Made by a program: the position numbers and the translations under genes
Assembly (NCBI GenBank): GCA_946894095.1
Contig: OX335660.1
Location: 1,989,001-2,053,000, forward strand
Direction: 5' to 3'
DNA length: 64,000 nucleotides
From: Incurvaria masculella
Taxonomy: Eukaryota; Arthropoda; Insecta; Lepidoptera; Incurvariidae
The notes under the pieces: model-generated
Told to the model about the DNA's origin: nothing
Databases searched by the model: none
Seen by the model: the letters and a program-made list of their open reading frames with translations, nothing else
Part shown: positions 22,595 through 32,304 of the stretch, one piece after another
Layout of the letters: each line of letters opens with the position of its first letter
Position numbering within the stretch: the stretch's first letter is position 1

Positions 22595-23289
22595 TTTATT
22601 TTTTAGATTCCCAATACTACATATGGTAATATTAAGTGTTAAGTTATAACTGGGTATGGTAATAGTGAGTTTTAACTCTAATTTTAGTATTTTGCCATGT
22701 AATAGATTTTGACCACTCCAAGCGTTCCTCATGTGACCCGAGAGCTGAATAATATATGTACAATAAAACAGTACAATAGGATTTGCATTAAATTTACTCT
22801 AATACTTTATTTGATCAAACCCTAATTGAATTATACATCGTTTCAACTTACGAACTTAAAATTGTTTCTTAATTTTGTGATGGTTTGTCTCGAATATGTT
22901 TACATTCCCTACCGTTAATTATAATGTATTTTTTCATTGTTAATTTTTGTTAACAATTTCATAATTAGCTGATTAATGTAACGAAAACCGTTCAATCCAC
23001 AGAAAATTAAACATAATAAAGCAAATAAATATGTATTTTTTTGTTTTGTTGAAAATGTTCTTGAAGAATCTGCACGACCAGTGACAAAAATAACTTTCGA
23101 AATATTGTAAATGGTAATATGCTAATTTTAATTTTCAGTATAACTCTTTTCAGTGGTGTGCGCAATTAAAAGATTGGAGGTGAAATTGTAAAATTTATAA
23201 ATTAAATTTAGGGCTTCAACCTCTTTTATTAGCGTACAACCGTCAAACTGGGGACCCGAACAAAAAACGATTAAAATCAGCGCAGTTCT

Positions 23290-23832
23290 GTGAAACCGCA
23301 TGGAACGCGGATCGGCACACGGCGGCGCCGGCCAGGCCGGTGCTCCAGGCGTACCGCCTTACGACACACCCCACGCACACGGACAACAGACCAACGGTCT
23401 CGAAGGCAGCGAACCCCATTACCCCCGGCCGACCACAGGGGATTCCGACCTAGACCCCAGGCCGACAGCCTAGCTGAAATTTCGGTATCAAGCCGAATAC
23501 CTAAGTTTTGGAGACAAGAAAGGAAGCTGTGGTTATCCCAGGTGGAGACAGTCACAGCCTCACAGAAGCTCAGCGACGAGCTGAAATGGCAACTCGTCAT
23601 CACAGAACTAGCCATGCAGGACCTACGACAAGTGAGTGACCTAATAGACAGGCCTCCTGCAGAACGGAAATACGAGGCACTGAAGGTGCGCCTCATAACC
23701 ACGAACGCAGAAAGCGAACTAAGGCGGTTCCAGAAGCTGCTGGGCGAGATGGAGCTAGGAATGCAGAAACCCTCCCAACTATTACGGAGAATGAAAACAC
23801 TCGCGGGGACAAAAGTAGGCGAAGACACATAG
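23290..23832 (+). pseudogene. Ty3/gypsy-like gag fragment, copy 1
   Basis: After an Arg/Pro-rich lead, the frame reads IPKFWRQERKLWLSQVETVT, LKWQLVITELAMQDLRQVSD, RPPAERKYEALKVRLITTNA and RRFQKLLGEMELGMQKPSQL. This is the capsid-like gag block common to one insect gypsy group. It ends in a stop after GEDT, before any nucleocapsid knuckle or pol. Upstream, CTGGGGACCCGAACAAAAAA at about 23250 could be a worn primer-binding region. The frame is open for 180 codons. Confidence 0.7.
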
Positions 23833-24036
23833 CACACATTCATTTGTGTGACCCGGTTAAGTTGAAATGTTCTACGGAAGGGCCGTGATATATGAATGTC
23901 ACTCATTAGGATGGTATCGTCGAGTTGTTTCCGGAGTCTACGTATCTGTATTTCTGTCCTGCATTCACAATGGTGGCTCTAGTTTGCGCCTAGTTAACGA
24001 TGAAGGAATTCGTGCTAAATTATTATAACGAATCAG

Positions 24037-24282
24037 GTGGTTCCCGGTGTCTTCGGTACGGGACAGGATCCGTTGCGTTTACTGACGATTATGACAGTGA
24101 TTCTGATGGCCCTGTTCGCTCTCCAGTATGTCTACCTGGTTGCCAGGAGGGTGCGCCGCTCGTTCGCTGCAAGAATTCGAAAGGAGTTCCAAGAGGCCTG
24201 GCGTCTCCTCCATTCACCTCGGTGTCTGCTGTTCCAGGTTCGGTGTGGTTCGGCGGTTACTCTGTGCGCGCATAGATGTTAA
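24037..24282 (+). CDS. hydrophobic small frame, copy 1
   Basis: The frame encodes a single strong hydrophobic stretch, TIMTVILMALFALQYVYLVA, followed by a basic segment RRVRRSFAARIRKEF. That layout would suit one membrane span with a positively charged tail. The twin at 25415-25717 keeps the same frame through this region, with changes including a 6-base in-frame insertion. I do not recognise a family; it could be a chance frame. Confidence 0.3.
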   Translation: MVPGVFGTGQDPLRLLTIMTVILMALFALQYVYLVARRVRRSFAARIRKEFQEAWRLLHSPRCLLFQVRCGSAVTLCAHRC

Positions 24283-24396
24283 AGACAGATTTAAACCTTA
24301 GTTGTAGGACACGTCATTATATAGGACAAATATGACAATTGGCATTAATATAGGCAACTATCACGACCACCGATAGAGGCAAACCTTAGTTTTAGG

Positions 24397-24645
24397 GTGA
24401 CTCCTTTCGAAGAACCAGCGACATATGACTTGACAAGACCAAACAAACACAAGAAGAAAATGACTGAAGATAGACCTTCAAAGAAGAAAAAATGCATTCG
24501 CAAGATCTGTACATACTGCAACGAACAGGACATTAAGACGAACCACAAGACGACGCTGAAATGCATTATGTGCGGGGTGCCGTTGTGCGTATATCCGTGC
24601 TTCCAATTGTACCACACAAGGCCAAGATTGGAGGTGAAATTGTAA
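24397..24645 (+). pseudogene. piggyBac C-terminal cysteine-rich domain, duplicate copy
   Basis: The frame reads KKKCIRKICTYCNEQDIKTN, then TLKCIMCGVPLCVYPCFQLY and H. The Cys/His ligands of the piggyBac C-terminal domain are present, including the CxxC pairs and PCFxxYH. After YHTRP the sequence joins GATTGGAGGTGAAATTGTAA directly, so the domain is fused to gypsy-derived DNA. No catalytic core precedes it in this unit. Confidence 0.78.
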
Positions 24646-24743
24646 AATTTATAAATTAAATTTAAGGCTTCAACCTCTTTTATTAGCGAACAACCGTCAA
24701 ACTGGTGACCCGAACAAAAAACGATTAAAATCAGTGCAGTTCT

Positions 24744-25271
24744 GTGAAACCGCATGGAACGCGGATCGACACACGGCCAGGCCGGTGCTCCAGGCGTACC
24801 GCCTTACGACACACCCCACGCACACGGACAACAGACCAACGGTCTCGAAGGCAGCGAACCCCATTGCCCCCGGCCGACCACAGGGGATTCCGACCTAGAC
24901 CCCAGGCCGACAGCCTAGCTGCGATTTCGGTATCAAGCCGAAGAAAGGAAGCTGTGGTTATCCCAGGTGGAGACAGTTACAGCCTCACAGAAGCTCAGCG
25001 GCTGAAGTGGCAGCTCGTCATCACAGAACTAGCCACGCAGGACCTACGACAGATGAGCGACCAAAAAGACAGGCCTCCTGCAGAACGGAAATACGAGGCA
25101 CTGAAGGTGCGCCACGAATGCAGAAAGCGAACCAAGGCGGTTCCAGAGACTGTTGGGCGAGATGGAGCTCGGAAACCCTCCCAACTATTACGGAGAATGA
25201 AAACACTCGCGGGAACAAAAATAAGAGAAGACACATTGCACACATTCATTTGTGTTACCCGGTTAAGTTGA
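24744..25271 (+). pseudogene. Ty3/gypsy-like gag fragment, copy 2
   Basis: Same protein block as at 23290 but with several indels: the IPKFWRQ region is shortened, the frame changes near 24950 and 25130, and LKWQLVITELATQDLRQMSD and PSQLLRRMKTLAGTKIREDT are readable. It lies in unit 2 of the tandem duplication. The extra frameshifts suggest copy 1 is closer to the ancestral state. Confidence 0.68.
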
Positions 25272-25414
25272 AATGTTCTACGGAAAGGCCGTTACATATT
25301 AATGTCACTTAGGAATTGACTCATTAGGATGGTATCGTTGAGCTGTTTCCGAAGTCTACGTATCTGTATTTCTGTCCTGCATTCATAATGGTGGCTCTTG
25401 TTCGGGCCTAGTTA

Positions 25415-25717
25415 ATGAGGAAGGAATTCGTGCTAAATTACTACAACGAATCAGATGGCTCTCGGTGTCTCGGTACGGGACAGGGTCCGTTGCGTTTACC
25501 GACGGTTATGACAGTGATTCTGATGGCCCTGTTCGCTCTCTTGTATGTCTACCTGGTTGCCAGGAGGGTGCGCCGCTCGTTCGCTGCAAGAATTCGAAAG
25601 GAGTTCCGAGGGGCCTGGCGTCTCCTCACCATGCATTCACCTCGGTGTCTGCTGTTCCAGGTTCGGTGTGGTTCGGACGTTCCTCTATACGCGCCTAGAT
25701 GTTTAAGACAGATCTAA
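25415..25717 (+). CDS. hydrophobic small frame, copy 2
   Basis: Contains TVMTVILMALFALLYVYLVA followed by RRVRRSFAARIRKEF, in the same frame as the twin at 24037. Compared with copy 1 it has two extra codons before HSPRCLLFQ. The conservation of frame is the only argument for coding. Confidence 0.3.
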   Translation: MRKEFVLNYYNESDGSRCLGTGQGPLRLPTVMTVILMALFALLYVYLVARRVRRSFAARIRKEFRGAWRLLTMHSPRCLLFQVRCGSDVPLYAPRCLRQI

Positions 25718-25793
25718 AGCTTAGTTGTAGGACACGTCATTATATAGGACAAATATGACAATTGGCATTAATATAGGCAACTATCACGACCAG

Positions 25794-26476
25794 GGTATCC
25801 CAAACAAGAGTGGACTCCTCGAAGGGCCACCTGGCCAGAAACCCCGAAGGGACTCCGCTTATTAGTGTAACATTTGTTTATAGAAGAGGTAGTCTAAGTT
25901 TAAGGAACCATTGTAATTAGGGCTAAGTAAAATGGGGGGGGGGGGGGTTAACTGTCTGCGGACGGGCGAATTCTTGATTAAAATTTTTTTTTGATAATCT
26001 TGTTCATTTATTTATTTACAAGCTTTTTACCCGAAGACAGCAAGAGAGGATTATGTTTTTCGCGCGTATCTATGTATGTATGTTTGTATGTAACTATGTG
26101 GGATTCTTTGTACCCTCATATTTTCTAAACGATGGATGTCGACAGTTTAGATATCATTAGATTCGCCTTGATCTCTAGAGTGTCATGGGATATATAATTT
26201 ACAAGAAAACATAATATTATGGCTGTCAGCCGGAGAAATGTCGCATGTGTAAAAAAAAATTTCACAGAACATCGACATGGGTATCAAAATAAAGATCTCG
26301 TTAAGCTGATTTCAAATATGTGTAATTAAAATATATTACTAACTAATTAGATTGGATTTTTCGCATTCGGGTTTTTTTATTTTTATTTTAATACTTGTTT
26401 CCCAGAACTTTAGCACGGGAAAAGCAAGCTTATTTCTCTATAATATTTAATTGTGTAAATTTTATTGTTTTCAGGC
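25794..26476. other. no gene; contains a poly-G run
   Basis: A run of about 15 G lies near 25932-25947 and an ATGTATGTATG-type microsatellite near 26070-26090. The segment ends in TTGTTTTCAG at about 26466-26475, a possible splice acceptor for the piggyBac frame that follows. Confidence 0.5.
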
Positions 26477-27713
26477 ATGAAACAACCATTTGCAAAGCAG
26501 CTAAAACATTCAACACCAGGCGAATATTACTGTTTGTTAGTTCCTGATGAGATTTTTGAAGATATTGCTGTTCAAACAAATACATTTGCTGAGCAAACTA
26601 AACCCAACGCAAAGCCTAGGTCACGAGCACATGCCTGGAATCCACTAACGAAGGACGACATAAAACAGGTATTTGGCCTAGTTTTGTACATGGGGCTAGT
26701 GAAACTGCCGAAACTTTCCCTTTATTGGAGTAAAGATAAAAATTTTGGACAAATCTTTGCCCGCAAAGTTATGAGCCGAAACAATTTTGAATTAATTTTA
26801 CAAAAACTACACTTTTCATACAACGAGACAGCCGATTCTTCAGACCGAATTGACAAGATACGACCTCTTAATTGATGCCCTGAACGAAACTTTCGAAAAG
26901 TGCTATGCTCCGAAAGAAAATGTATGCGTAGATGAAAGCCAAGTGCGATATAGAGGTCGAATAATTTTCCGACAGTACAACAAAAGCAAACGTCATAAAT
27001 ACGGAATGAAACTATTCAAGCTATGCACACTTCCTGGATAAACTTATACAAGTTACAGTTATATGCGGGTATAAACAACGAGTTAGTGAACACTACCCCC
27101 ACTAATGTTGTTATGAATCTATGTGAGAATATACTCAACGAGGGGCATACCATCGCTACCGATAACTGGTACACCAGTTTGGAGTTAAACTTCTTGACCA
27201 AGACACACATTTGGTTGGTACTGTAAGAAAAAATAGACGAGGTTTACCAAAACAAGTGATCGAATCGAAACTCAAACCGGGTGAGTCTGAGGCGATGCGA
27301 GGAAATGAGCGAGGAATCTGCTTTTTGAAATGGAAGGGTAAAAGAGATGTGCATATGCTATCAACCAAACATTCCAAGGGATTCAAAACTAGAAAGAAAA
27401 AAGGGAAAGTTGTCAGAAAGCCAAAGATGATTTTTGCATACGATGAAGCCAAAAGTTATGTTGATATGTCGGATCAAATGACTTCATATTCTTCGCCATT
27501 ACGCAAAACTGTAAAAAGATCTGTGAGTCACCAGTGCCTCACAGGTGATTCACCGATAACTCACAGGTGATAATGTCATGAGTAGATATGCAACGTGTGT
27601 TTAAAACATACCATGTAACTAAGTACCTACCTACTTGTACAATTATTTATATTTAGGTGGACCTGAAGCTCGAAGTAGAAGCTCGAGTATGCATGCAAGT
27701 TTTTTTTTTTCAG

Positions 27714-27984
27714 AAGCCAGCAGGACGCCGCGGCGCCTCCGCCGCTGAGGAGCGATTTTATTATCGCTCAGATCGAGGGCAGGAGCCTCCCCCGCACCTG
27801 CCTCTGCCACGAGTGCCTCGGGCGCGTGGCAGAGGCGCACCAGTGGTGTCGTTGCCACTGGCGCCGTGCGGGGGATGGTTACCTCTTCTACGCGTGCCGC
27901 ATCGAGCACGCGTGGCCCTCCACGCACACTGGGCCCGCGGAGCATGCGAGGCGCATGCGGCATGCGAGGCCCGAGGAAGATTAG
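27714..27984 (+). CDS. candidate terminal exon, Cys/His-rich (ZAD-like?), 89 codons
   Basis: A T10 tract and CAG at 27701-27713 form a good acceptor. Starting at 27715 one frame is open to TAG at 27982-27984: LPRTCLCHECLGRVAEAHQW, CRCHWRRAGDGYLFYACRIE, HAWPSTHTG, with a Met/His/Arg-rich tail. The second half of a ZAD zinc-finger-associated domain has the shape LPxxIChxC...A..F...C, which this resembles, but the match is loose. The GC-rich composition differs from its neighbours. An ATTAAA lies about 20 bases after the stop. It could be a real host exon or a chance GC-rich frame. Confidence 0.3.
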
Positions 27985-28159
27985 TTTTTGTTTAGTTTCT
28001 CTGATATTAAAAACATTGTAAACCAGATAAATTTGTTTTTATTTCACGATATGATAAATCTACACAATGCAAACTTACTTAAATTAATAAAATAAACTAA
28101 TATGCAGGTGTCCCGTAACTAGTAGATCGATGTTTATCAGAAAACCCTAAATTAACGAT

Positions 28160-28345
28160 AAATGTCCTTCCCTTTATGAGCATGGCTACATTTTACTGGA
28201 ATGGAAACACGGAAATTGCAGTTTTGACCATATTTTTATCCAATGCGATGGTACCAACCCTGGCGGGCATAACCCTACCATCTATTAGGGGACTTACCGT
28301 TTTACATGGATTCCATGGAACAGCTTGCATCCTTAATAAAAAAAA
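28160..28345 (+). repeat. dispersed SINE-like repeat, copy 2
   Basis: Contains CCTTCCCTTTATGAGCATGG, TTATCCAATGCGATGGTACC and ATGGATTCCATGGAACAGCT, in the same order as copies 1 and 3. Followed by AATAAAAAAAAC, a possible A-rich tail. Confidence 0.6.
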
Positions 28346-29380
28346 CTGACTTTTTGTTATATTTGACGTTAATGCATACCCGTTATATAATTTAGCGTGA
28401 TGGTGGTCAAAATATTTTTTGATCGGTTTCCAAGATTACCTCCCCCCCCCCCCTTCAAATAAACAAACAATATATGCATCTTGTTGCATACAAAATTATT
28501 TTTTGTTTTTGATTAATGTAAAAAAATCTTACCAATTTTTTATGTCACTGCACATGTGCCTATATTCAGGAAAAAAGATCCATGGCGGATGGCAGGTGAA
28601 AGTGAATCACAAGCCAACGTGAGGCTTAGGAGTAACCTTCTAATCTAATCTTTAGGCTGTATATCGAGAGTCCTTGCCTTTCCGTAAGGGAAAAAATATC
28701 TAAAAAAAATCTTCTTTGACTGACCAGAGTTGAATTCTTTTTCGCGATGTTTTGTTTTAGCAGATACCATTTGCCCTTGAAAACATCGATAAAAGCAATT
28801 GTCGTAATTTCCCTACACCACCAGCAAGATAAAATTGCGCGCGCAAATTTGATTTGCGAATTTAATTAAAAAAACTTTTTTTTTTGCAAGATTTTTTTAG
28901 GTGGGTGTGAGAAATAAAACACAGTGATTACATTTCAATAAGTTTTATTGTAGTAGTCGATTTTATGGTAGTTTAGAAAAGGCCTGGCGTGGGCGAATGA
29001 CTGCCTATGTAGCGGCCCTGGCGGGGAAAGGGTTAAATACTGCTGTGGTAAATGCATGGGTGATGTACTGTGAAAACAAAAATTGCAAAGAAGGAATCGT
29101 CGAGTTCAGAAGGAAATTAGTAGAGTACCTCACCAATTCAGAAAAGGAAATGGAAGAATCAGTGAATGAAAGACCTAAGAGAATGAAGCATCATCTGGCC
29201 AAAAAAGAAGGAAGTGTTAGAAACATGAGACGTTTCTGCGTTGAATGTTACAAAACGAATGCTGAAATGTTGGGTTCAAAATCGGCTAAAAATAAAACCA
29301 AAAAGGTTGCAACATTCTGCGCATCCTGTCTGGGTAATCCACATCTATGTCTACCTTGCTTCAACAAGCTTCACCGTTAG

Positions 29381-29739
29381 GCTGTGTCAAATTTGCTACC
29401 ATTACTTAGGCTTCCTTTTTTTTTGTTACCCTATTCTTCATAAAGTAAGTAAATAAATAATTTTTATTATTCCGTATTTTATTGAAACCAAAAGTCATGT
29501 GTTATTCTAAGCCATTTTCTACATATATTTCAAGTTCCATCTCAATCAACGCAGTAGTATCAGCATTTAGTAGTAATAAACATATTCAATACATCGCATT
29601 AAAACTTTTCTCCATAGAAAATGGCTTTAGACTAGCAAAATCTTAAGTTAGGCGAGAACCACTTTGGCGAAATGTTCTACAGGTCCATCCCGGTCACCCC
29701 GTTACGCCAAATCCATAGTAAACGCGACCCACGGCGCAC
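29381..29739. other. no gene
   Basis: AT-rich 3' flank of piggyBac relic C. No terminal repeat could be matched to the left end. Confidence 0.4.
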
Positions 29740-30130
29740 AAATTCATATTGAAAACAGGTCTGTTCTGGGGTCAATTCTGGAGACAACAAACAATTCTCA
29801 GAGCATCCTTACCACTTTACAAGAACGCAAAAACTTCTGGAAAGGAATTACACCCCACGACAAAAGTTTTCCGAGTGGTTTATAAGAAATCCGTTTGGCA
29901 ACATTCTATGGATAGACGAATGTGCATTTTACGAGAAGGGGATTATTCAATGTTCACAATGAACACTTTTGGCACCCTGAAAATCCACATGCTGTCCGAC
30001 CAGATCACCAATAGCGTTTTAGCGTGGACGTGTAGGCCGGGTAGGTGGGTGACTACCTTTCTGGCCCGGTTTCTTAAAACGTTTAAATGCACACTTCGTT
30101 TTTTACGTAGTAGGCATCTTCATCTGTTCC
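29740..30130 (+). pseudogene. mariner-like (ITm) transposase fragment, left part
   Basis: One frame reads FLRNPFGNILWIDECAFYEK and GIIQCSQ; around it come NPHAVRPDHQ and, after stops, VDV. The order W-x-DE-x-F...G-I...ENPHAV is the first catalytic segment of an insect DDE_3 mariner-like group. Several stops and shifts are present. The likely continuation lies at 31560-31690, beyond a non-LTR insertion. Confidence 0.55.
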
Positions 30131-30133
30131 GGG

Positions 30134-31514
30134 AAGGAGTTTGATTTTGTCAATCATAAAATACTATTAACAAAATTGGAAGATATAGGTATAAGGGGTA
30201 TTCCACTCAAATTATTTGAGTCTTATTTGAATAACAGAAGCCAAACTATACAACTAATGGCTTTTGACACAAAAACAAATATATTAAAAGAATACTCATC
30301 AAAAACAAATATTATTAAAGCTGGTGTTCCTCAGGGCAGCGTACTAGGACCTCTCTTTTTCCTGATATATATAAATGATATTTCGAAATGTATACTTCAC
30401 AAAATTAATCTTTTCGCAGACGATGCCACTGGAATAATTACATCTCAATTTAAAACGAGTACAGAACAACATGAAGCGTCAGTCAAGGATGCCCTCTCAA
30501 ATATTATTGAATGGCTAAAATGTCACCAACTACAAATTAATTTAACAAAAACGAATATCATACAATTTCATACATATCAGGGCTCTAGACAAGACATAAC
30601 CATTACATATTCAGGAACACTCATTGAGGAAGTGACCAGTGCAAAATTTTTAGGTATTATGATCGAAAACAACATTAACTGGAAATCACATATTCAAATC
30701 TTGGAAAATAAGTTAAGCTCCTTTTGTTATGCTCTTAAAGTACTTACTGCCGTATCATCAGTAGAAACAAGACTAATGGCATATTATGGTTATGTATACT
30801 CCCATTTAAAATATGGTATAATTTTCTGGGGAAATTCTGTGGATGTACAAAAAATATTTATCCTACAAAAACGATGTTTACGAGCAATATTCAGCATAAA
30901 AAATTTGGATAGTTGTCGAAGTATATTCAAAGACAGACAATTATTAACATTGACCTCTATTTACATACTAGAATTGTGCTGTTTTGTCAAACAATATCCA
31001 CATTACTTTAATGTAGTCTCTGATATTACCGGGTACAAAACGCGACAGAATATAGCGGGAAATTTATACAAATTGCCTATGCGCACTACGTTAGTATCAA
31101 AGAGCACGACACAGTCAGCTATATTGTTATATAATAGATTATCAGAAGATCTCAAAAAAACTGTTAATGTTAAAAAATTTAAACTAAATCTAAAGGAATG
31201 GCTTTTGCTAAAATCATATTATAGCTTGGAAGAATTCTTAAAAGAAAATAAGGGTTAATTTAGGGTAATTTTATTTTCAAAATGCTTTGTTCGTACGTGT
31301 TATGTATATGTTAATTTTTTTTTTCTTGTGTTTGATTGATTTTAAGTGCTAATATGCTAAAATTATTAGCATTTGCAAAAATTGCCACACCTATGTTTAG
31401 GTAGCATTTCTATAAACTGAGTAAGTCATTGTACCATATTTTCCTACTTTAAGACTACAATGCACAAGAAATGTCTTGCAATAAAGATTTTTGAATTTGA
31501 ATTTTGAATTTTGG
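30134..31514 (+). pseudogene. 5'-truncated non-LTR retrotransposon: RT C-terminal half and 3' tail
   Basis: From 30134 the frame is open to 31258: KEFDFVNHKILLTKLEDIGI (RT motif with the first Asp region), KAGVPQGSVLGPLFFLIYIN, LFADDATGII (catalytic FADD box), FLGIMIENNINWKSHI, then the thumb and C-terminal region ending LKENKG. This is a reverse transcriptase of the Jockey/CR1/L2-like group, which copies its RNA at the target nick. The endonuclease and RT fingers are missing, typical of 5' truncation. The 3' end has AATAAAG and a TTTGAAT-type tail (TTTTTGAATTTGAATTTTGA). No stop interrupts the remaining 375 codons, suggesting a fairly young insertion. Confidence 0.88.
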
Positions 31515-31559
31515 AGTGTCTATTGCTCTAACCAACACTGACACTCGGAGCGCCTGCAC

Positions 31560-31690
31560 ATAACTCAAGACTAGTCAAACGGCATTCAAACTGTACGTTT
31601 GGCTTAAGGTGGATAGGTCGGGCTGGCCAGCACGATCCCCGGACTTGACACCACTAAACTTTAACATATGGGGTCGACTTAGACACCAGG
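31560..31690 (+). pseudogene. mariner-like (ITm) transposase fragment, right part
   Basis: Contains RSGWPARSPDLTPLNFNIWG, the third-catalytic-Asp segment (WPxRSPDLxPLxFxxWG) of the same mariner-like group as the fragment at 29740. It stands immediately downstream of the non-LTR tail, so the retrotransposon probably inserted into this transposase. The frame runs into a palindrome at 31666. Confidence 0.65.
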
Positions 31691-31710
31691 ATCTTAAGTC
31701 GACCCCATAT
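31666..31710. repeat. perfect 16-bp inverted repeat with 13-base loop
   Basis: The left arm ATATGGGGTCGACTTA (31666-31681) pairs exactly with TAAGTCGACCCCATAT (31695-31710). The loop is GACACCAGGATCT. It lies over the mariner-like coding relic, so one arm is likely an inverted micro-duplication. Confidence 0.9.
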
Positions 31711-31935
31711 TATAATACGTAATCTACGAGGTGTGAGGTTCGCGGGGTTACTGACAATCGATCGGTCGTGCGTCGACAGGTTTGGATAAATGAGCGGAGC
31801 CTCATTTCTTCGAATTTTACCGCCCATTCGCATCACATTTGTTGTTTCTTCAAAGCAATATAAAAGCCACAGCACGCAGTCCACAGTTCAGTATATCTTT
31901 TACTAGATTTGCAAATTTTGCGCGCCCTATTGCAG

Positions 31936-32280
31936 AAATGTATGTGGAGCTCTACTAATGGTTGGTATTACATACCCTCGAGTGTTCACAAACGTTTACT
32001 GCATGGTGCTGAAATTATCAAACATTTCAATATTATGCCCATTGGCAAATTATCTGAAGAGGCATCAGAAGCCAGAAATAAAGATTAAAAAAAAATCGAG
32101 AACATCACACACGAAAATTTTGTCGTAAAGCGACAAACGAATACATTTTCAATGGTCTTCTTGTATCGTCTGATCCCTACCTGTCCAGCATAAGACCTAT
32201 ACTGAGAAAAACTCTAAAAACATCTGTCACTGACGACATGAAACCTCTACTTATTAGTGACGGACGGACGGACCAAGTCA
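31936..32280 (+). pseudogene. fragment of an unnamed multi-copy arthropod repeat protein, C-terminal side
   Basis: The frame reads MWSSTNGWYYIPSSVHKRLL, HGAEIIKHFNIMPIGKLSEE, ASEARNKD, a stop, then REHHTRKFCRKATNEYIFNG and LLVSSDPYLSSIRP. The pattern WYYxPSSVHKxLxHG...PIGxLSEEASEARNK...SSDPxxSS is one I associate with a repetitive arthropod/cnidarian protein of unknown function, perhaps the same family as the relic at 4703. It has one in-frame stop and no visible start. It is cut on the right by the LTR element beginning at 32305. Confidence 0.45.
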
Positions 32281-32304
32281 ACAACTACACTTTGATACTC
32301 CGGT

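Larger units (their letters stand above)
22329..25793. repeat. tandem duplication of a chimeric piggyBac-CRD / gypsy-gag unit
   Basis: Unit 1 (22329-24370) and unit 2 (24371-25793) share, in order: CACTGATAGAGGCAAACCTT or its near-twin, the piggyBac cysteine-rich C-terminus, GATTGGAGGTGAAATTGTAA, a gag-like frame, a hydrophobic frame and AATATAGGCAACTATCACGA. Unit 1 has about 600 extra bases (roughly 22570-23170) between the zinc-finger block and GATTGGAGG. Unit 2 has 18 extra bases after CTTAGTTTTAGG. Divergence is modest, so the duplication is older than the LTRs at 32-41 kb but not ancient. Confidence 0.8.
27516..28980. other. insertion inside piggyBac relic C
   Basis: About 1.45 kb separating two parts of one piggyBac reading order. 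It starts with repeated CTCACAGGTGAT words (27537-27570). It contains the cysteine-rich exon candidate at 27714, a dispersed SINE-like repeat at 28160-28345 and a C run near 28441-28452. No terminal repeats were found that would define it as one element. Confidence 0.5.
26477..29380 (+). pseudogene. piggyBac transposase relic C, split by a 1.45-kb insertion
   Basis: The left part (26477 to about 27515) covers the N-terminal and catalytic regions: PSRAHAWNPLTKDDIKQVFG type sequence, then ENVCVDESQVRYRGRIIFRQ (first Asp), ATDNWYTSLEL (second Asp), VDMSDQM (third Asp), SSPLRKTVK. Frames change near 26870, 27040 and 27205. The right part (about 28990-29380) continues in family order: LNTAVVNAWVMYCENK, a linker, and the Cys-rich domain MRRFCVECYKTNAEMLGSKS, FCASCLGNPHLCLPCFNKLH. 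The two parts fit one protein interrupted at about 27515-28980. Dead copy. Confidence 0.85.

Noticed and set aside
25932..25947. Poly-G run as a G-quadruplex regulatory element
   Set aside because: A single homopolymer run; may be sequencing or assembly noise, and no promoter context is visible.
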